Assembly (NCBI GenBank): GCA_964527735.1
Contig: CAZGPG010000007.1
Span: forward strand, 83,062 to 147,061
DNA length: 64,000 nt
Direction: 5' to 3'
DNA from: JBEBVQ01 sp964527735
Lineage (GTDB): Bacteria; Bacteroidota; Bacteroidia; Chitinophagales; Chitinophagaceae
Under the pieces are notes generated by a model. It had not been told where the DNA came from. It saw only the letters and a list, made by a program, of their open reading frames with translations, and ran no database searches. This document shows, piece after piece, positions 18,251 to 26,825 of this stretch; the first letter of the stretch is position 1; every line of letters begins with the position of its first letter. A program made the translations under genes and the position numbers.

Positions 18251-18829
18251 ATGTTCGAACAGTTATTCAACCATATCTCTTCCAAAATAACTATCGGAGA
18301 AAAGGAAAGGGAGATATGTTACTCTCTTTTCATTTCCAGGACACTGCGCAAAAAGCAATACCTGCTGCAGGAAGGGGAACCGTGCAAATACCTTGCGTTT
18401 GTGGAGAAAGGGTTGCTTCGCTCATATACCATTGATGAAAAAGGAGCGGAGCATATTGTGCAATTTGCTCCGGAAGGGTGGTGGATTGCCGATATATACA
18501 GTCACCTTACCGGTGAGCCGTCTGAATACAATATAGATGCGCTCGAAGAAACGGAAACGCTGCTGCTGACAAATGAAGCCTATGAAGAGCTGATGGAGCG
18601 GGCGCCCGTATTCGAACGGTATTACCGGCTGCTGATGCAAAACAGTCTGGTTGCGTATCAACGAAGGGTGAGCTGTACATTGAGCCGCTCGGCAGAAGAA
18701 ACATATACCGAGTTTTTACGGGTTTATCCGCATATTGCCCAGCGGGTGCCGCAGCATAATATTGCTTCTTACCTGGGGATCACTCCTGAATCCTTAAGCC
18801 GTATCCGCCGGCAGATAGCGGAGAAATAA
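18251..18829 (+). CDS. Crp/Fnr family transcriptional regulator
   Basis: A 192-residue regulator. The N-terminal cyclic-nucleotide-binding-like beta roll (about 20-115) shows KKQYLLQEGEPCKYLAFVEKGLLRSY and EHIVQFAPEGWWIADIYSHLTGEPS. The C-terminal helix-turn-helix region is HNIASYLGITPESLSRIRR. The arginine/serine cAMP-contact motif is absent, so the effector is unknown. The frame is open further upstream, inside the preceding secreted-protein gene, but the ATG at 18251 gives the normal length and has a promoter-like element just before it. The next gene, a dioxygenase starting 129 bases downstream in the same direction, is a plausible target or partner. Confidence 0.88.
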   Translation: MFEQLFNHISSKITIGEKEREICYSLFISRTLRKKQYLLQEGEPCKYLAFVEKGLLRSYTIDEKGAEHIVQFAPEGWWIADIYSHLTGEPSEYNIDALEETETLLLTNEAYEELMERAPVFERYYRLLMQNSLVAYQRRVSCTLSRSAEETYTEFLRVYPHIAQRVPQHNIASYLGITPESLSRIRRQIAEK

Positions 18830-18838
18830 AATCTGTTT

Positions 18839-18858
18839 AATGTGCTAATTAGCACATT
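18839..18858. repeat. AATTAGC-type palindromic repeat, copy 2 (perfect 20-bp palindrome)
   Basis: AATGTGCTAATTAGCACATT is a perfect palindrome lying ten bases after the stop of the Crp/Fnr gene. It is followed by AGCTAATAAAA. It shares its words with the other copies of the family. Confidence 0.75.
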
Positions 18859-18958
18859 AGCTAATAAAACTCCCGGCCGCATTTCTTATCATACCTCAAT
18901 GGCGCCTCCTGATTCTGTGCATAACTTGCAACTGTTTTAGGCAACATAATGATGTATT

Positions 18959-19846
18959 ATGGACAGGAAAAATTTTTTAACCACAATAACGGGAGCAGCG
19001 GCCATGGTAAGTTTGGGCGGTTTATCCGCATTCCGGAAATTTACGGATGCATTGCCGGAAGACGGCCGGAAAATGCCTGTTTTATTCATTGGGCACGGTT
19101 CACCGATGAATGGCATAGAAGACAATGAATTCAGCTTGTACTGGGAACAGCTCGGACGGGAGATCCCACGCCCGCATGCGGTGCTTGTGGTGTCTGCTCA
19201 TTGGTTTATTCGCGGCACAAAGATCACCGCAATGGATTTTCCTAAAACAATCCACGATTTCGGCGGGTTTCCCAAGGCATTATTCGATGTGCAATATCCG
19301 GCTCCCGGCAGTCCGGCCCTGGCGAAGGAAATGACAGAAGCCATACGTTCCGTGCATGCAGAGCCGGATCACGACTGGGGGCTGGACCACGGCGCCTGGA
19401 CGGTGGTACGGCGTATGTATCCTAAAGCAGATATTCCGGTATTACAGTTGAGCATCGATTATAGCAAGGGGCCGCAATTCCATTATGAACTGGCGAAGGA
19501 ACTGGCATTTCTCCGGAAGAAAGGAGTGCTGATCATCGGCAGCGGTAATATGGTGCACAACCTCGGTATGGTCAACTGGAATATGATGGACGGGGGCGGG
19601 TACGACTGGGCTTACCAGGTGAACGACAAATTCAAGGAACTGATCCTGAAAGGAGATCATGCACCGTTGGTAAAGTATGACTCGCTTGGGAAAGAAGCGC
19701 TCATGGCCATACCTACTCCGGAGCACTATCTGCCGCTGTTATATACGTTAGCGCTGCAAGAGAAAAAGGACGAAGTGAGCCTGTTTAATGATAAGGCGAT
19801 CGGCGGATCGCTGACGATGACCTCGGTGCGGATTGGTAAGGGGTAA
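18959..19846 (+). CDS. ygiD: Extradiol dioxygenase of the DODA/YgiD family
   Basis: A 295-residue class III ring-opening dioxygenase of the DODA type (4,5-DOPA extradiol dioxygenase-like). Its non-heme metal ligands are visible in LFIGHGSPMNGIE (His near 45), VSAHWFIRG and DHGAWTVVRRMYP, and a further histidine lies in GSGNMVHNLG. The first 25 residues (FLTTITGAAAMVSLGGLSAF) resemble a Tat/Sec-like leader, which is unusual for the E. coli cytoplasmic homologue and may mean export. The true substrate in such bacteria is not established. The gene follows a Crp/Fnr regulator. Confidence 0.88.
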   Translation: MDRKNFLTTITGAAAMVSLGGLSAFRKFTDALPEDGRKMPVLFIGHGSPMNGIEDNEFSLYWEQLGREIPRPHAVLVVSAHWFIRGTKITAMDFPKTIHDFGGFPKALFDVQYPAPGSPALAKEMTEAIRSVHAEPDHDWGLDHGAWTVVRRMYPKADIPVLQLSIDYSKGPQFHYELAKELAFLRKKGVLIIGSGNMVHNLGMVNWNMMDGGGYDWAYQVNDKFKELILKGDHAPLVKYDSLGKEALMAIPTPEHYLPLLYTLALQEKKDEVSLFNDKAIGGSLTMTSVRIGKG

Positions 19847-19983
19847 CTGGTTGTATAACAGTTTTTTACGGGCCTGCCCGGCATTGCCGGTTTAACAATC
19901 TTTTTGCATTGCATTGTTTTGGCTATCTTAGTATTGTATCTTCAGTTCTTCAGGCTATGTAATTCACAAGCTAGCGACTGTTT

Positions 19984-22900
19984 ATGGGCAGAGTACTTTT
20001 TATATCAGTATTACTGTGCATGCACCCATTTTTTGCCTTGGCGCAATGTACAGACTGGACGATTGGCAGCCGGCTGATCAACCAGTCCAGTTGTGCGTCG
20101 AGCGGGAGCTTCGAAATTGAGCTGCATGGCCCTGATGCAGCTAATCTGTCCCTGATCCAATATGGTATCGCTGCGCCTCCCGGTGGGGGAATATCTGTAC
20201 CGCTTAATAATTCCCCGATATTTACTGCTATGCCGGCGGGAACGTTTGAGGTAAGTGTTGTGGCTTACTGCGGCGGAACGTTTACCGGTAAGACTGCGAT
20301 GGTCACCGTTCCGGGGCTTTATGAACCGCCGGAAATGACGGTTAATGTTAACCGGAATACGCTTTCCTGTACCAAATCCGGCATAATTACAGTGGCGCCG
20401 CGCAGTGGTTTACCTCCGTATAATATTCATATACTGCAGTCGCCACCCGGCTATACCGGGCCGGTGAATGTCACAATAACTTCAGGTACACATGTTTTCA
20501 GGGAGCTTCCTGCAGGTTCATACAGAATACAGGTATCGGATGCCTGCGGTACTGGTACCAATCCTCATAACGTACAGATACTCTCATTACATCCGGCAAA
20601 TATTGATTTCAATTACAGTGGGGTAATGACTGCATCAGGATGTAATGCTGTGGCTATCTCTCATCCCATTGTTCAGACGAATGGAGGCTGGAGTGGATAT
20701 CCTGATACTTTTTACACTATCTCTGTCGAGATACCAGGTCTTACCGCCAGATCATCTATGCGTTGGGGAAGCGGGAGTTTCAATCTGCCCTTGCTGCCGG
20801 GGAAAACCCTTAAGGATTGCTATGGCGCACCGGTTAACTTTACGATTACCTCTAATTGCGGCCCGACAACGATCCAGTTCAGCAGGTCTTTCCCTACTCC
20901 GGATCTGTCTTCCTCAATCACGTTGAATTGCAATATTGATTTTACATCCCGTCTGTCTTTCGGTGGTCCGATATGCTACCCGGTATCTTATAGCTACCGC
21001 AACCGGCTCGACGGAACGAGCTATGGCCCGTTCACAACCAATACTTCGGGTGTAACGACTCCGCCGATTCCGTTCGGCATTTATGATGTGACCTATACTA
21101 CTGCCGACGGTTATACAGGTGCCGGCAATGTGCAGGCAGATCCCCTTCCTTCCAGTCCTTACCAGGTTTCGGTATTTAAGGGAGATGAAACGCCGGGGTT
21201 GCATGGCTATATTGAAGGGTTCCGCTTTACTTCCAGCCATACACCCAACACCGGTAGAACTATAGAGCTCTTTAGTGGGCCTTCCGGGTATGCTTATCAG
21301 GATAATTGGTCGGCTTCTACCAGGAGTAAGGATGTGAGAGGGGCACGGCCTTCTTCTCCTTTGACATTACGCTTCTGTCCGGGATCTTATGTCTGGAAGA
21401 TCACGGAAGGTTGCGGAGTTTATTATTTACCAATAGAAGTAAGGCCTGAAGACGCGCCTGCATATACAGTTGGTATAGCCCGCAGCCGTCAGACATGCGA
21501 AGGCAGGTATATCTGGCCTTCCGGTACGCGCAGTATGGGAGGCAGTCGCGAACAGGTAAAGTTTTTTGTTTATAAAATGAACCCGCTGCGGCCCGGACTG
21601 CTTACCTATACCGGGGAAACACAGGACTCTTTTCTACTTACCGAACGTGGGGTGTACTATATATTTCCGGCATGGGCAGGTAGTTCCAATAATACACAGT
21701 TGTATGACCCTTCGACATTCTTTTTCGTCAGTCATCCTAACGATTACACAAAAAGTGTAAGGTATGATTATGATCATGACCCGCTGGAGATAGACAGGGC
21801 GCAGACTCAGGCATTTACCTGCAACGGAACGACACAGGGAGAAATTCATGCCCGTGCGAAAGGAGGTGCTCCGTTTTCGGGTAGTATCTCGTACAGGTAT
21901 GCACTTGCACGTGAAGGTAACGGTGTTTCGGGGCCCTATCTGATGCAGAACAGTACGGGTATCTTCACCGGGTTCAATGGAATGGCGGGAGATAAATTTG
22001 ATGTCCGTGTTGAAGATTCCTGCGGCGCTTTTATTGTACAAACACTCGAGATCCTGGATCTGACCAAAACACGACTGATCTCCAGTGACAGGTATATAGT
22101 TTGTGATTCGGCCACAGTAAGGCTTACGACCATTCCCTTGCCAAACGCAACCTATAGCTGGACAGGTCCTAACGGTTTTACTTCTGCCGTGCGGGAGCCT
22201 GTGATCCCAAATGTGATATCGTCTGTTCATGTGGGCATGTATAAAGTTACCGTTCGGATCCCCCAATGCAGTGAACCGTTTACAGACAGTACGGTAATTA
22301 CATCGAGTATCCTGCCGCCGGCGCCGGAAACAGATCTTGTCTGTACTCCTCCGATACATCTTGTTATCCGAAATCCACAGCCTGGTATTCAGTATTCGTG
22401 GCGTGAGCGGGAGTATTATTTCAATAGCCTCGTTAGCGAAAATACGCGTGCGTCCAACTACGGCGCTTACGGGTATCAGCCTGTTCGCAATGGATTCATT
22501 AGTGCTATTGCTATTGATGCTACTACCCGATGTATATCTTATGGACCGGAAATAGGATTTTATAGTGATACACGGCAGCCATTCCGTGCAGGAATACAAA
22601 CCAGCCGTACCAGTATCTGCCCCGGAGACACCAGTACGCTGACTGCAACCGGTTTTGGTAATCCCGGATCCCATACCGGATTAATAGCTTCGTTTCAATG
22701 GTTCCATGACGGAGTGCCTATACCTGGTGCAACCGGAAGGGCATATGCAGTGTCTCTCCCCGGCAACTACAGGGTGTATGTACGGCTTGATACCTGCCAG
22801 GCAGATACTTCCGGGGCTGTTGAAATATCGTATATACCCGCGCCGGTCGGAAATATTTCAGCTCCCACACAGGATATATGCGATGGAGAAACAGTCCGGA

Positions 22901-24507
22901 TAACAGCAACGACCGGGAACGATTATGCTTACTCCTGGTATCATAATGGCGTAATGATACCGGGAATAAATGCTTCCGGATATACAGCGACTGACAGCGG
23001 CAGCTATTTTGCAGTTATTGCCAATGCAGGGTGCATCATTATCACAGACACCCTGCAGATACGGATACATCAGCCCCCCGATGCGGTCATTGTACCGGGT
23101 GCAGACAGCTTTCTGTGTGCAGGCTCTGAAATGACGATTTCCACACGTCAGGTGCAGGGATGGAGATACCGGTGGCTGCGAAACGATACCGTTATCCATG
23201 GTGCGGATCAGTACCGGATACGTACGAAGGTTCCAGGCAGATATAGTGTCATTATAAGCTCTGATTTTTGTTCAGGGGATACCTCGCGTACCATCCAGAT
23301 CCGGGAGTTGCCGGCGCATGTCAGATTGATGGATGATACGGTTATATGTGGCGCTGCCTCGTTCCGCATACCGCTGGATGCCGGCCCCGGATTTAAGAGC
23401 ATCCGCTGGTCAGACGGTACAACCGCGAGGACAACCGTCGCGGATGTGCCCGGTGTATGGCGTGTGCAGGCTGCCAACGAATGCGGGACATTTGAAGACA
23501 GTTTTCGCATAAGGCTGGAATCGGAGTTTTTCCCGACTCTGCCTGCAGATACGCTGGTATGTAATGCAGAAGGGGAAGCTCTGCTTCTTGTCCCCGATAT
23601 ATTGCAGCACATTCGTTGGAGTACCGGAGCAACCTCGCCCGCTATCCGGGTAACAGGTCCCGGCCGGATCTACGTCCAGGGAGAGAGTCCATGCGGTACG
23701 CTATACGATACTACAGAAGTAATTTTCTGCCCGCCGCTGATACATGAAATTAATTTTTCCGAAGAAAAAATCTGTTCGGGAACATGTATTACCGTCGGTC
23801 AGCACACGGCAAACTATCCGCAGACTTATGAATGGTCATTCAGCGGCGGAGATCCGGCCACAGCCTCCGGCGCCACTCCCGGCACTGTCTGTTATACCAC
23901 CCCCGGTACATATCCTATAACGCTGACAGCATCTAATCCGGGAGGGGAAACCCGTAAAACCCGGTATGTAGAAGTGGTTCGTGTTCCGGAAGGACGATTT
24001 AGCGATACGCTGATTACTGTACCATATAAAACCGATCTGATCCTGCAGCCTTGTGATGTGTCTGAAAGAGTATATTGGTATAAGAATGATAGTCTGATAT
24101 GTGCTGACTGCCCTGTACTTAGTTTGCAACCTAAAGACTGGAAAGCAGTTTATACCTGCGTGTTATACAATGATCCCGGTTGTACGGATACCTGTGTGTA
24201 CTATATCAACACTACGGATATTCCTTCCGATATATTCCTGCCCGGTGCGTTCTCTCCCAACAATGATGGTAAAAACGATCGCTTTGGCGTCATTACCGAT
24301 AACCCCAACATTATCGTAAGGGAATTCCGGGTGTACAACCGGTGGGGTAATACCGTATTTGAAGGCTATAACACTGGTAAGAGCTGGGATGGAAGATTCC
24401 GTGGTACACCTGCGGAAACCGGCACGTATTTCTGGATGCTTTCATACAGGGTGGCAGGCAGTGAGCGCATTTACCAGATGAAAGGAGATGTTGTATTGGT
24501 GCGATAA
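19984..24507 (+). CDS. Giant T9SS type B exported protein (SprB-like adhesin architecture)
   Basis: A 1507-residue exported protein with signal peptide (GRVLFISVLLCMHPFFALAQC). It consists of many cysteine-containing Ig/SprB-like beta repeats. The second half has regular units opening with DTSTLTATG, DICDGETVRITA or DSFLCAGSEMTI. A PKD domain (ANYPQTYEWSFSGGDPATASG, about 1265-1330) precedes the gliding-motility-associated C-terminal domain (PGAFSPNNDGKNDRFGVI ... FRVYNRWGNTVFEG ... KGDVVLVR). The C-terminus marks it as a type IX secretion cargo attached at the cell surface. No catalytic domain is recognised. It stands alone, 137 bases after the dioxygenase gene. Confidence 0.88.
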   Translation: MGRVLFISVLLCMHPFFALAQCTDWTIGSRLINQSSCASSGSFEIELHGPDAANLSLIQYGIAAPPGGGISVPLNNSPIFTAMPAGTFEVSVVAYCGGTFTGKTAMVTVPGLYEPPEMTVNVNRNTLSCTKSGIITVAPRSGLPPYNIHILQSPPGYTGPVNVTITSGTHVFRELPAGSYRIQVSDACGTGTNPHNVQILSLHPANIDFNYSGVMTASGCNAVAISHPIVQTNGGWSGYPDTFYTISVEIPGLTARSSMRWGSGSFNLPLLPGKTLKDCYGAPVNFTITSNCGPTTIQFSRSFPTPDLSSSITLNCNIDFTSRLSFGGPICYPVSYSYRNRLDGTSYGPFTTNTSGVTTPPIPFGIYDVTYTTADGYTGAGNVQADPLPSSPYQVSVFKGDETPGLHGYIEGFRFTSSHTPNTGRTIELFSGPSGYAYQDNWSASTRSKDVRGARPSSPLTLRFCPGSYVWKITEGCGVYYLPIEVRPEDAPAYTVGIARSRQTCEGRYIWPSGTRSMGGSREQVKFFVYKMNPLRPGLLTYTGETQDSFLLTERGVYYIFPAWAGSSNNTQLYDPSTFFFVSHPNDYTKSVRYDYDHDPLEIDRAQTQAFTCNGTTQGEIHARAKGGAPFSGSISYRYALAREGNGVSGPYLMQNSTGIFTGFNGMAGDKFDVRVEDSCGAFIVQTLEILDLTKTRLISSDRYIVCDSATVRLTTIPLPNATYSWTGPNGFTSAVREPVIPNVISSVHVGMYKVTVRIPQCSEPFTDSTVITSSILPPAPETDLVCTPPIHLVIRNPQPGIQYSWREREYYFNSLVSENTRASNYGAYGYQPVRNGFISAIAIDATTRCISYGPEIGFYSDTRQPFRAGIQTSRTSICPGDTSTLTATGFGNPGSHTGLIASFQWFHDGVPIPGATGRAYAVSLPGNYRVYVRLDTCQADTSGAVEISYIPAPVGNISAPTQDICDGETVRITATTGNDYAYSWYHNGVMIPGINASGYTATDSGSYFAVIANAGCIIITDTLQIRIHQPPDAVIVPGADSFLCAGSEMTISTRQVQGWRYRWLRNDTVIHGADQYRIRTKVPGRYSVIISSDFCSGDTSRTIQIRELPAHVRLMDDTVICGAASFRIPLDAGPGFKSIRWSDGTTARTTVADVPGVWRVQAANECGTFEDSFRIRLESEFFPTLPADTLVCNAEGEALLLVPDILQHIRWSTGATSPAIRVTGPGRIYVQGESPCGTLYDTTEVIFCPPLIHEINFSEEKICSGTCITVGQHTANYPQTYEWSFSGGDPATASGATPGTVCYTTPGTYPITLTASNPGGETRKTRYVEVVRVPEGRFSDTLITVPYKTDLILQPCDVSERVYWYKNDSLICADCPVLSLQPKDWKAVYTCVLYNDPGCTDTCVYYINTTDIPSDIFLPGAFSPNNDGKNDRFGVITDNPNIIVREFRVYNRWGNTVFEGYNTGKSWDGRFRGTPAETGTYFWMLSYRVAGSERIYQMKGDVVLVR

Positions 24508-24588
24508 CGCATGTGCCGGATGAATATGTCCAGCGTTCAGGGAAGGGTAAATGTAAAATAGACAATCGTTAAAATGATTACGATGTCT

Positions 24589-24596
24589 TAATTTTG
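24589..24596 (+). promoter_or_regulatory. -7 promoter element of the DoxX gene
   Basis: TAATTTTG matches TAnnTTTG exactly and ends four bases before the ATG at 24601, leaving essentially no leader. No clear TTG lies at -33. Confidence 0.5.
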
Positions 24597-24600
24597 GCTA

Positions 24601-25014
24601 ATGAAAAAATTGCTTTCTACCAACCTCTCCATTGCGGGTACAGGCTTTGCGTTGTTACTACTGCGCATCGTTGCCGGCGCAATGATGATTGCCGGACACG
24701 GATATCCCAAGATGCTGAATTTTCAGCAAATCGTACCGAAATTTATGAGCTTCATGGGACTTGGGCCGACGGTTTCTCTGAGTCTGGCCATTTTTGCCGA
24801 GTTCTTCTGTTCCCTTGCATTAATACTGGGATTGTTTACGAGGTTTGCACTGATCCCCCTTATTATTACAGCGTTGGTGATCGTTTTCATTGCGGGTGGA
24901 GGCGATATCGTCGGTAAGGGAGAACTTGGATTTATGTATCTGGCCGCATATGTTGTACTCTTTATTACCGGGCCGGGAAAGTTCAGTGTAGATGCGATGA
25001 TTTCCCGGAAATAA
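24601..25014 (+). CDS. DoxX family inner-membrane protein
   Basis: A 137-residue integral membrane protein of the DoxX family with four helices: GFALLLLRIVAGAMMIAGHG; LSLAIFAEFFCSLALILGLF; ALIPLIITALVIVFIAGGG; and MYLAAYVVLFITGPG. The GHGYPKM loop after helix 1 and the GPGKFSVDA end are characteristic. DoxX-type proteins are linked to membrane redox or thiosulfate:quinone chemistry in some organisms, but most bacterial members have no defined role. The start ATG lies directly after a promoter -7 element. A DUF2911 gene follows in the same direction. Confidence 0.88.
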   Translation: MKKLLSTNLSIAGTGFALLLLRIVAGAMMIAGHGYPKMLNFQQIVPKFMSFMGLGPTVSLSLAIFAEFFCSLALILGLFTRFALIPLIITALVIVFIAGGGDIVGKGELGFMYLAAYVVLFITGPGKFSVDAMISRK

Positions 25015-25132
25015 GCTGTGTGGGAAGGCAGGTTTAAAATCCTGTATTAAGGATATAGGCTTTTCTTAACAAATGCATGACACAATCGGGGTTAGTTTTA
25101 CAGCAATATTTTTAATCAAAACAAAATTGATC

Positions 25133-25645
25133 ATGAAAAAAATTGCTGCATTTTGTACGATGTTCCTGGCAGTTGCTGTGATGGCAACAGCGCAGGATGC
25201 TAAAAAGGAAGCGCCGAAAAGTCCGCGCGTAACTGCAAAGAATGAATTTGCGGAAATCTCTTACGGACAGCCTTCAAAGCGCGACCGTGCTATTTTCGGC
25301 GGGCTGGTACCCTATGGTGAAGTTTGGCGCACCGGCGCTAATATGTCGACCGACCTGGAAGTGAAAAGCGATGTGCTCTTCGGCGGTAAGGAGCTGAAGA
25401 AAGGCACTTATGCCGTATTCACTATTCCCGGAGAGAACGAATGGACGATCATCCTGAACAGTAAGCCTGCTCAGCGCGGTGCTGCTGAATACGAAAAGAA
25501 TAAGGATAAGAATGTGCTGGAAGTAAAAGCTCCGGTAGAAAAATCCGCGTCCGTACAGGAAAACTTTACCATCTCTTTTCAACCGGGTAATCTTGTATTC
25601 AACTGGGATGATGTGATTGTAAAGGTTCCGTTGGCAAAAAAATAA
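25133..25645 (+). CDS. Exported DUF2911 protein
   Basis: A 170-residue secreted or periplasmic protein with a clear signal peptide (MKKIAAFCTMFLAVAVMATAQ), which is why the ATG at 25133 was chosen over the upstream 25073. The DUF2911 core reads ISYGQPSKRDRAIFGGLVPYGEVWRTGAN, KELKKGTYAVFTIPGENEWTIILN and ENFTISFQPGNLVFNWDDVIVKVPL. The family is widespread in Bacteroidota, compact and all-beta; its function is unknown. It follows the DoxX gene by about 120 bases. Confidence 0.88.
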   Translation: MKKIAAFCTMFLAVAVMATAQDAKKEAPKSPRVTAKNEFAEISYGQPSKRDRAIFGGLVPYGEVWRTGANMSTDLEVKSDVLFGGKELKKGTYAVFTIPGENEWTIILNSKPAQRGAAEYEKNKDKNVLEVKAPVEKSASVQENFTISFQPGNLVFNWDDVIVKVPLAKK

Positions 25646-25659
25646 AGTGTGTTTTTGAT

Positions 25660-25732
25660 GTAGTAATGGCTTCAACGAGCTCAGCCACCGGGTATGAAAA
25701 GCGCGGTGGCTGGGCCTGTCGAAGCCATTACT
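25660..25732. repeat. Two-part inverted repeat with CTCAGCCACCG core
   Basis: The outer arms are TAGTAATGGCTTC (25660-25672) and its perfect complement (25720-25732). The inner arms are GCTCAGCCACCG (25678-25689) and CGGTGGCTGGGC (25703-25714), with one wobble. The inner words (TTCGAC...GGCTCAGCCACC) recall a widespread intergenic bacterial repeat. It lies just after the DUF2911 gene and probably also stops transcription. Confidence 0.65.
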
Positions 25733-25745
25733 ATAGTGTAACTAT

Positions 25746-26091
25746 GAGGTTGTCTCAAAAGTACGTCATTGCGAATGTAGTGAAGCAATCTCTGTCTATA
25801 GTTGTCAAATAGTCAATGAGATTGCTTCGGTCGTACCTCCCTACCATTGACGTATTTCATAAGTTGCTCGTTATCAAACACCCCTCTCTATCTCCCCTGA
25901 ATGGGAGACGATCACATCGTTGTCGCCGATATGCTTCGTTAGCACGACGTAGTGATCGTCCTTCCTCGAGGAGGGAATGAGGGAGGTGTTCGCTACTACG
26001 GAGCCATTATGCGACTCCGTCATTTTTATTATTGTTTGGGGCACCCAAATGAAAACTCGCAATGACGACGTTGACCTTTTGAGACAACCTC
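25746..26091. mobile_element. MITE-like nested palindromic element with 16-bp terminal inverted repeats
   Basis: The 346-bp element is bounded by perfect 16-bp inverted repeats, GAGGTTGTCTCAAAAG (25746-25761) and its complement (26076-26091). It has no gene. Inside, a first hairpin carries CGTCATTGCG and GAAGCAATCTC words (about 25764-25857, closing with GAGATTGCTTC and TGACGTA). A second runs from AACACC (25877) to GGTGTT (25990) with GACGATCAC/GTGATCGTC inner arms. A short ACGGAG...CTCCGT hairpin and a GCAATGACG word follow. Ends with TTTTGAGACAACCTC resemble those of insertion sequences common in Bacteroidota. No clear target duplication is seen. The rest of the 25646-26170 gap holds no gene. 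Confidence 0.65.
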
Positions 26092-26170
26092 TTTATCTGT
26101 GTTCCCGGATGCGCCGGCGAAACATCCGGGAAAGCGGTTGTCCCAGCGGTAATTGCCTGATTAAACCGGA

Positions 26171-26809
26171 TTATTCAATTAACCCCAGCGTAATCGCTTT
26201 CTTGATCAGCCCTGCCGTATTTTTTACATCCAGTTTCAATAAAATGCTATTGCGGTGGTGGTCGATCGTGCGTTTGCTGAGGAAGAGCATTTCCGCGATC
26301 TCGCGGCTGGTGTGATTCGCAGCGATCAGTTGCAGCACTTCTTTTTCCCGTTGGGTAAGCAGTGGCGTTTCGGAGTTTTTATGTCCGGAGCTTAAGGTAT
26401 GCTGCATTACCTGCTCCCGCAGCCTGGCTTCAAGAAATTGGTTCCCGTCATATACTGTATGGATTGCTTCAAGTAACACATCTTCACGCGCAGTTTTCAG
26501 TACATACCCCATAACGCCGGCCTGGAACATGCTTTTAATAAAATAAACATTCTCAAGGTTAGTCAGAGCAATAATCTTAATGTCCGGATATTTTCTGGAG
26601 ATGATCTTGGCCAGTTCGTCGCCCTGTTTACCGGGCATCTGTATATCGAGCAGCAGCACGTCGGGGACATTTTTGGTTAAGCCTTCCAGCAATTCCGATC
26701 CGTTTGCATACACATTGATCACTTTCATTGTTTTACTGTCCCGCAGCACATTCTGTAAACCGTTCAGCACGAGCGGGTGATCATCTGCAATCGCTATTGT
26801 TATAGCCAT
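26171..26809 (-). CDS. LuxR/NarL-type response regulator (cassette 2)
   Basis: A 212-residue regulator closely resembling the other two in the window. The receiver domain has DD at 9-10, phosphoacceptor Asp55 in VPDVLLLDIQMPG, ALTNLE and YVLKTAR (conserved Lys). The DNA-binding domain contains LTQREKEVLQLIAANHTSREIAEMLFLSKRTIDHH, then LLKLDVKNTAGLIKK. It is separated from the kinase gene by only 16 bases and is surely co-transcribed with it. Its 3' end faces the MITE-like element. Probable targets, by layout only, are the kinase operon and the divergent kelch-repeat gene at 29109. Confidence 0.93.
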   Translation of the reverse strand: MAITIAIADDHPLVLNGLQNVLRDSKTMKVINVYANGSELLEGLTKNVPDVLLLDIQMPGKQGDELAKIISRKYPDIKIIALTNLENVYFIKSMFQAGVMGYVLKTAREDVLLEAIHTVYDGNQFLEARLREQVMQHTLSSGHKNSETPLLTQREKEVLQLIAANHTSREIAEMLFLSKRTIDHHRNSILLKLDVKNTAGLIKKAITLGLIE

Positions 26810-26825
26810 TTTTACAAGTTGTCGA

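Noticed and set aside
21634..22674. 346-codon open frame on the minus strand
   Set aside because: It lies wholly opposite the 19984-24507 exported-protein gene, has no recognisable domain or signal, and its sequence looks like a mirror of that gene's repeats.
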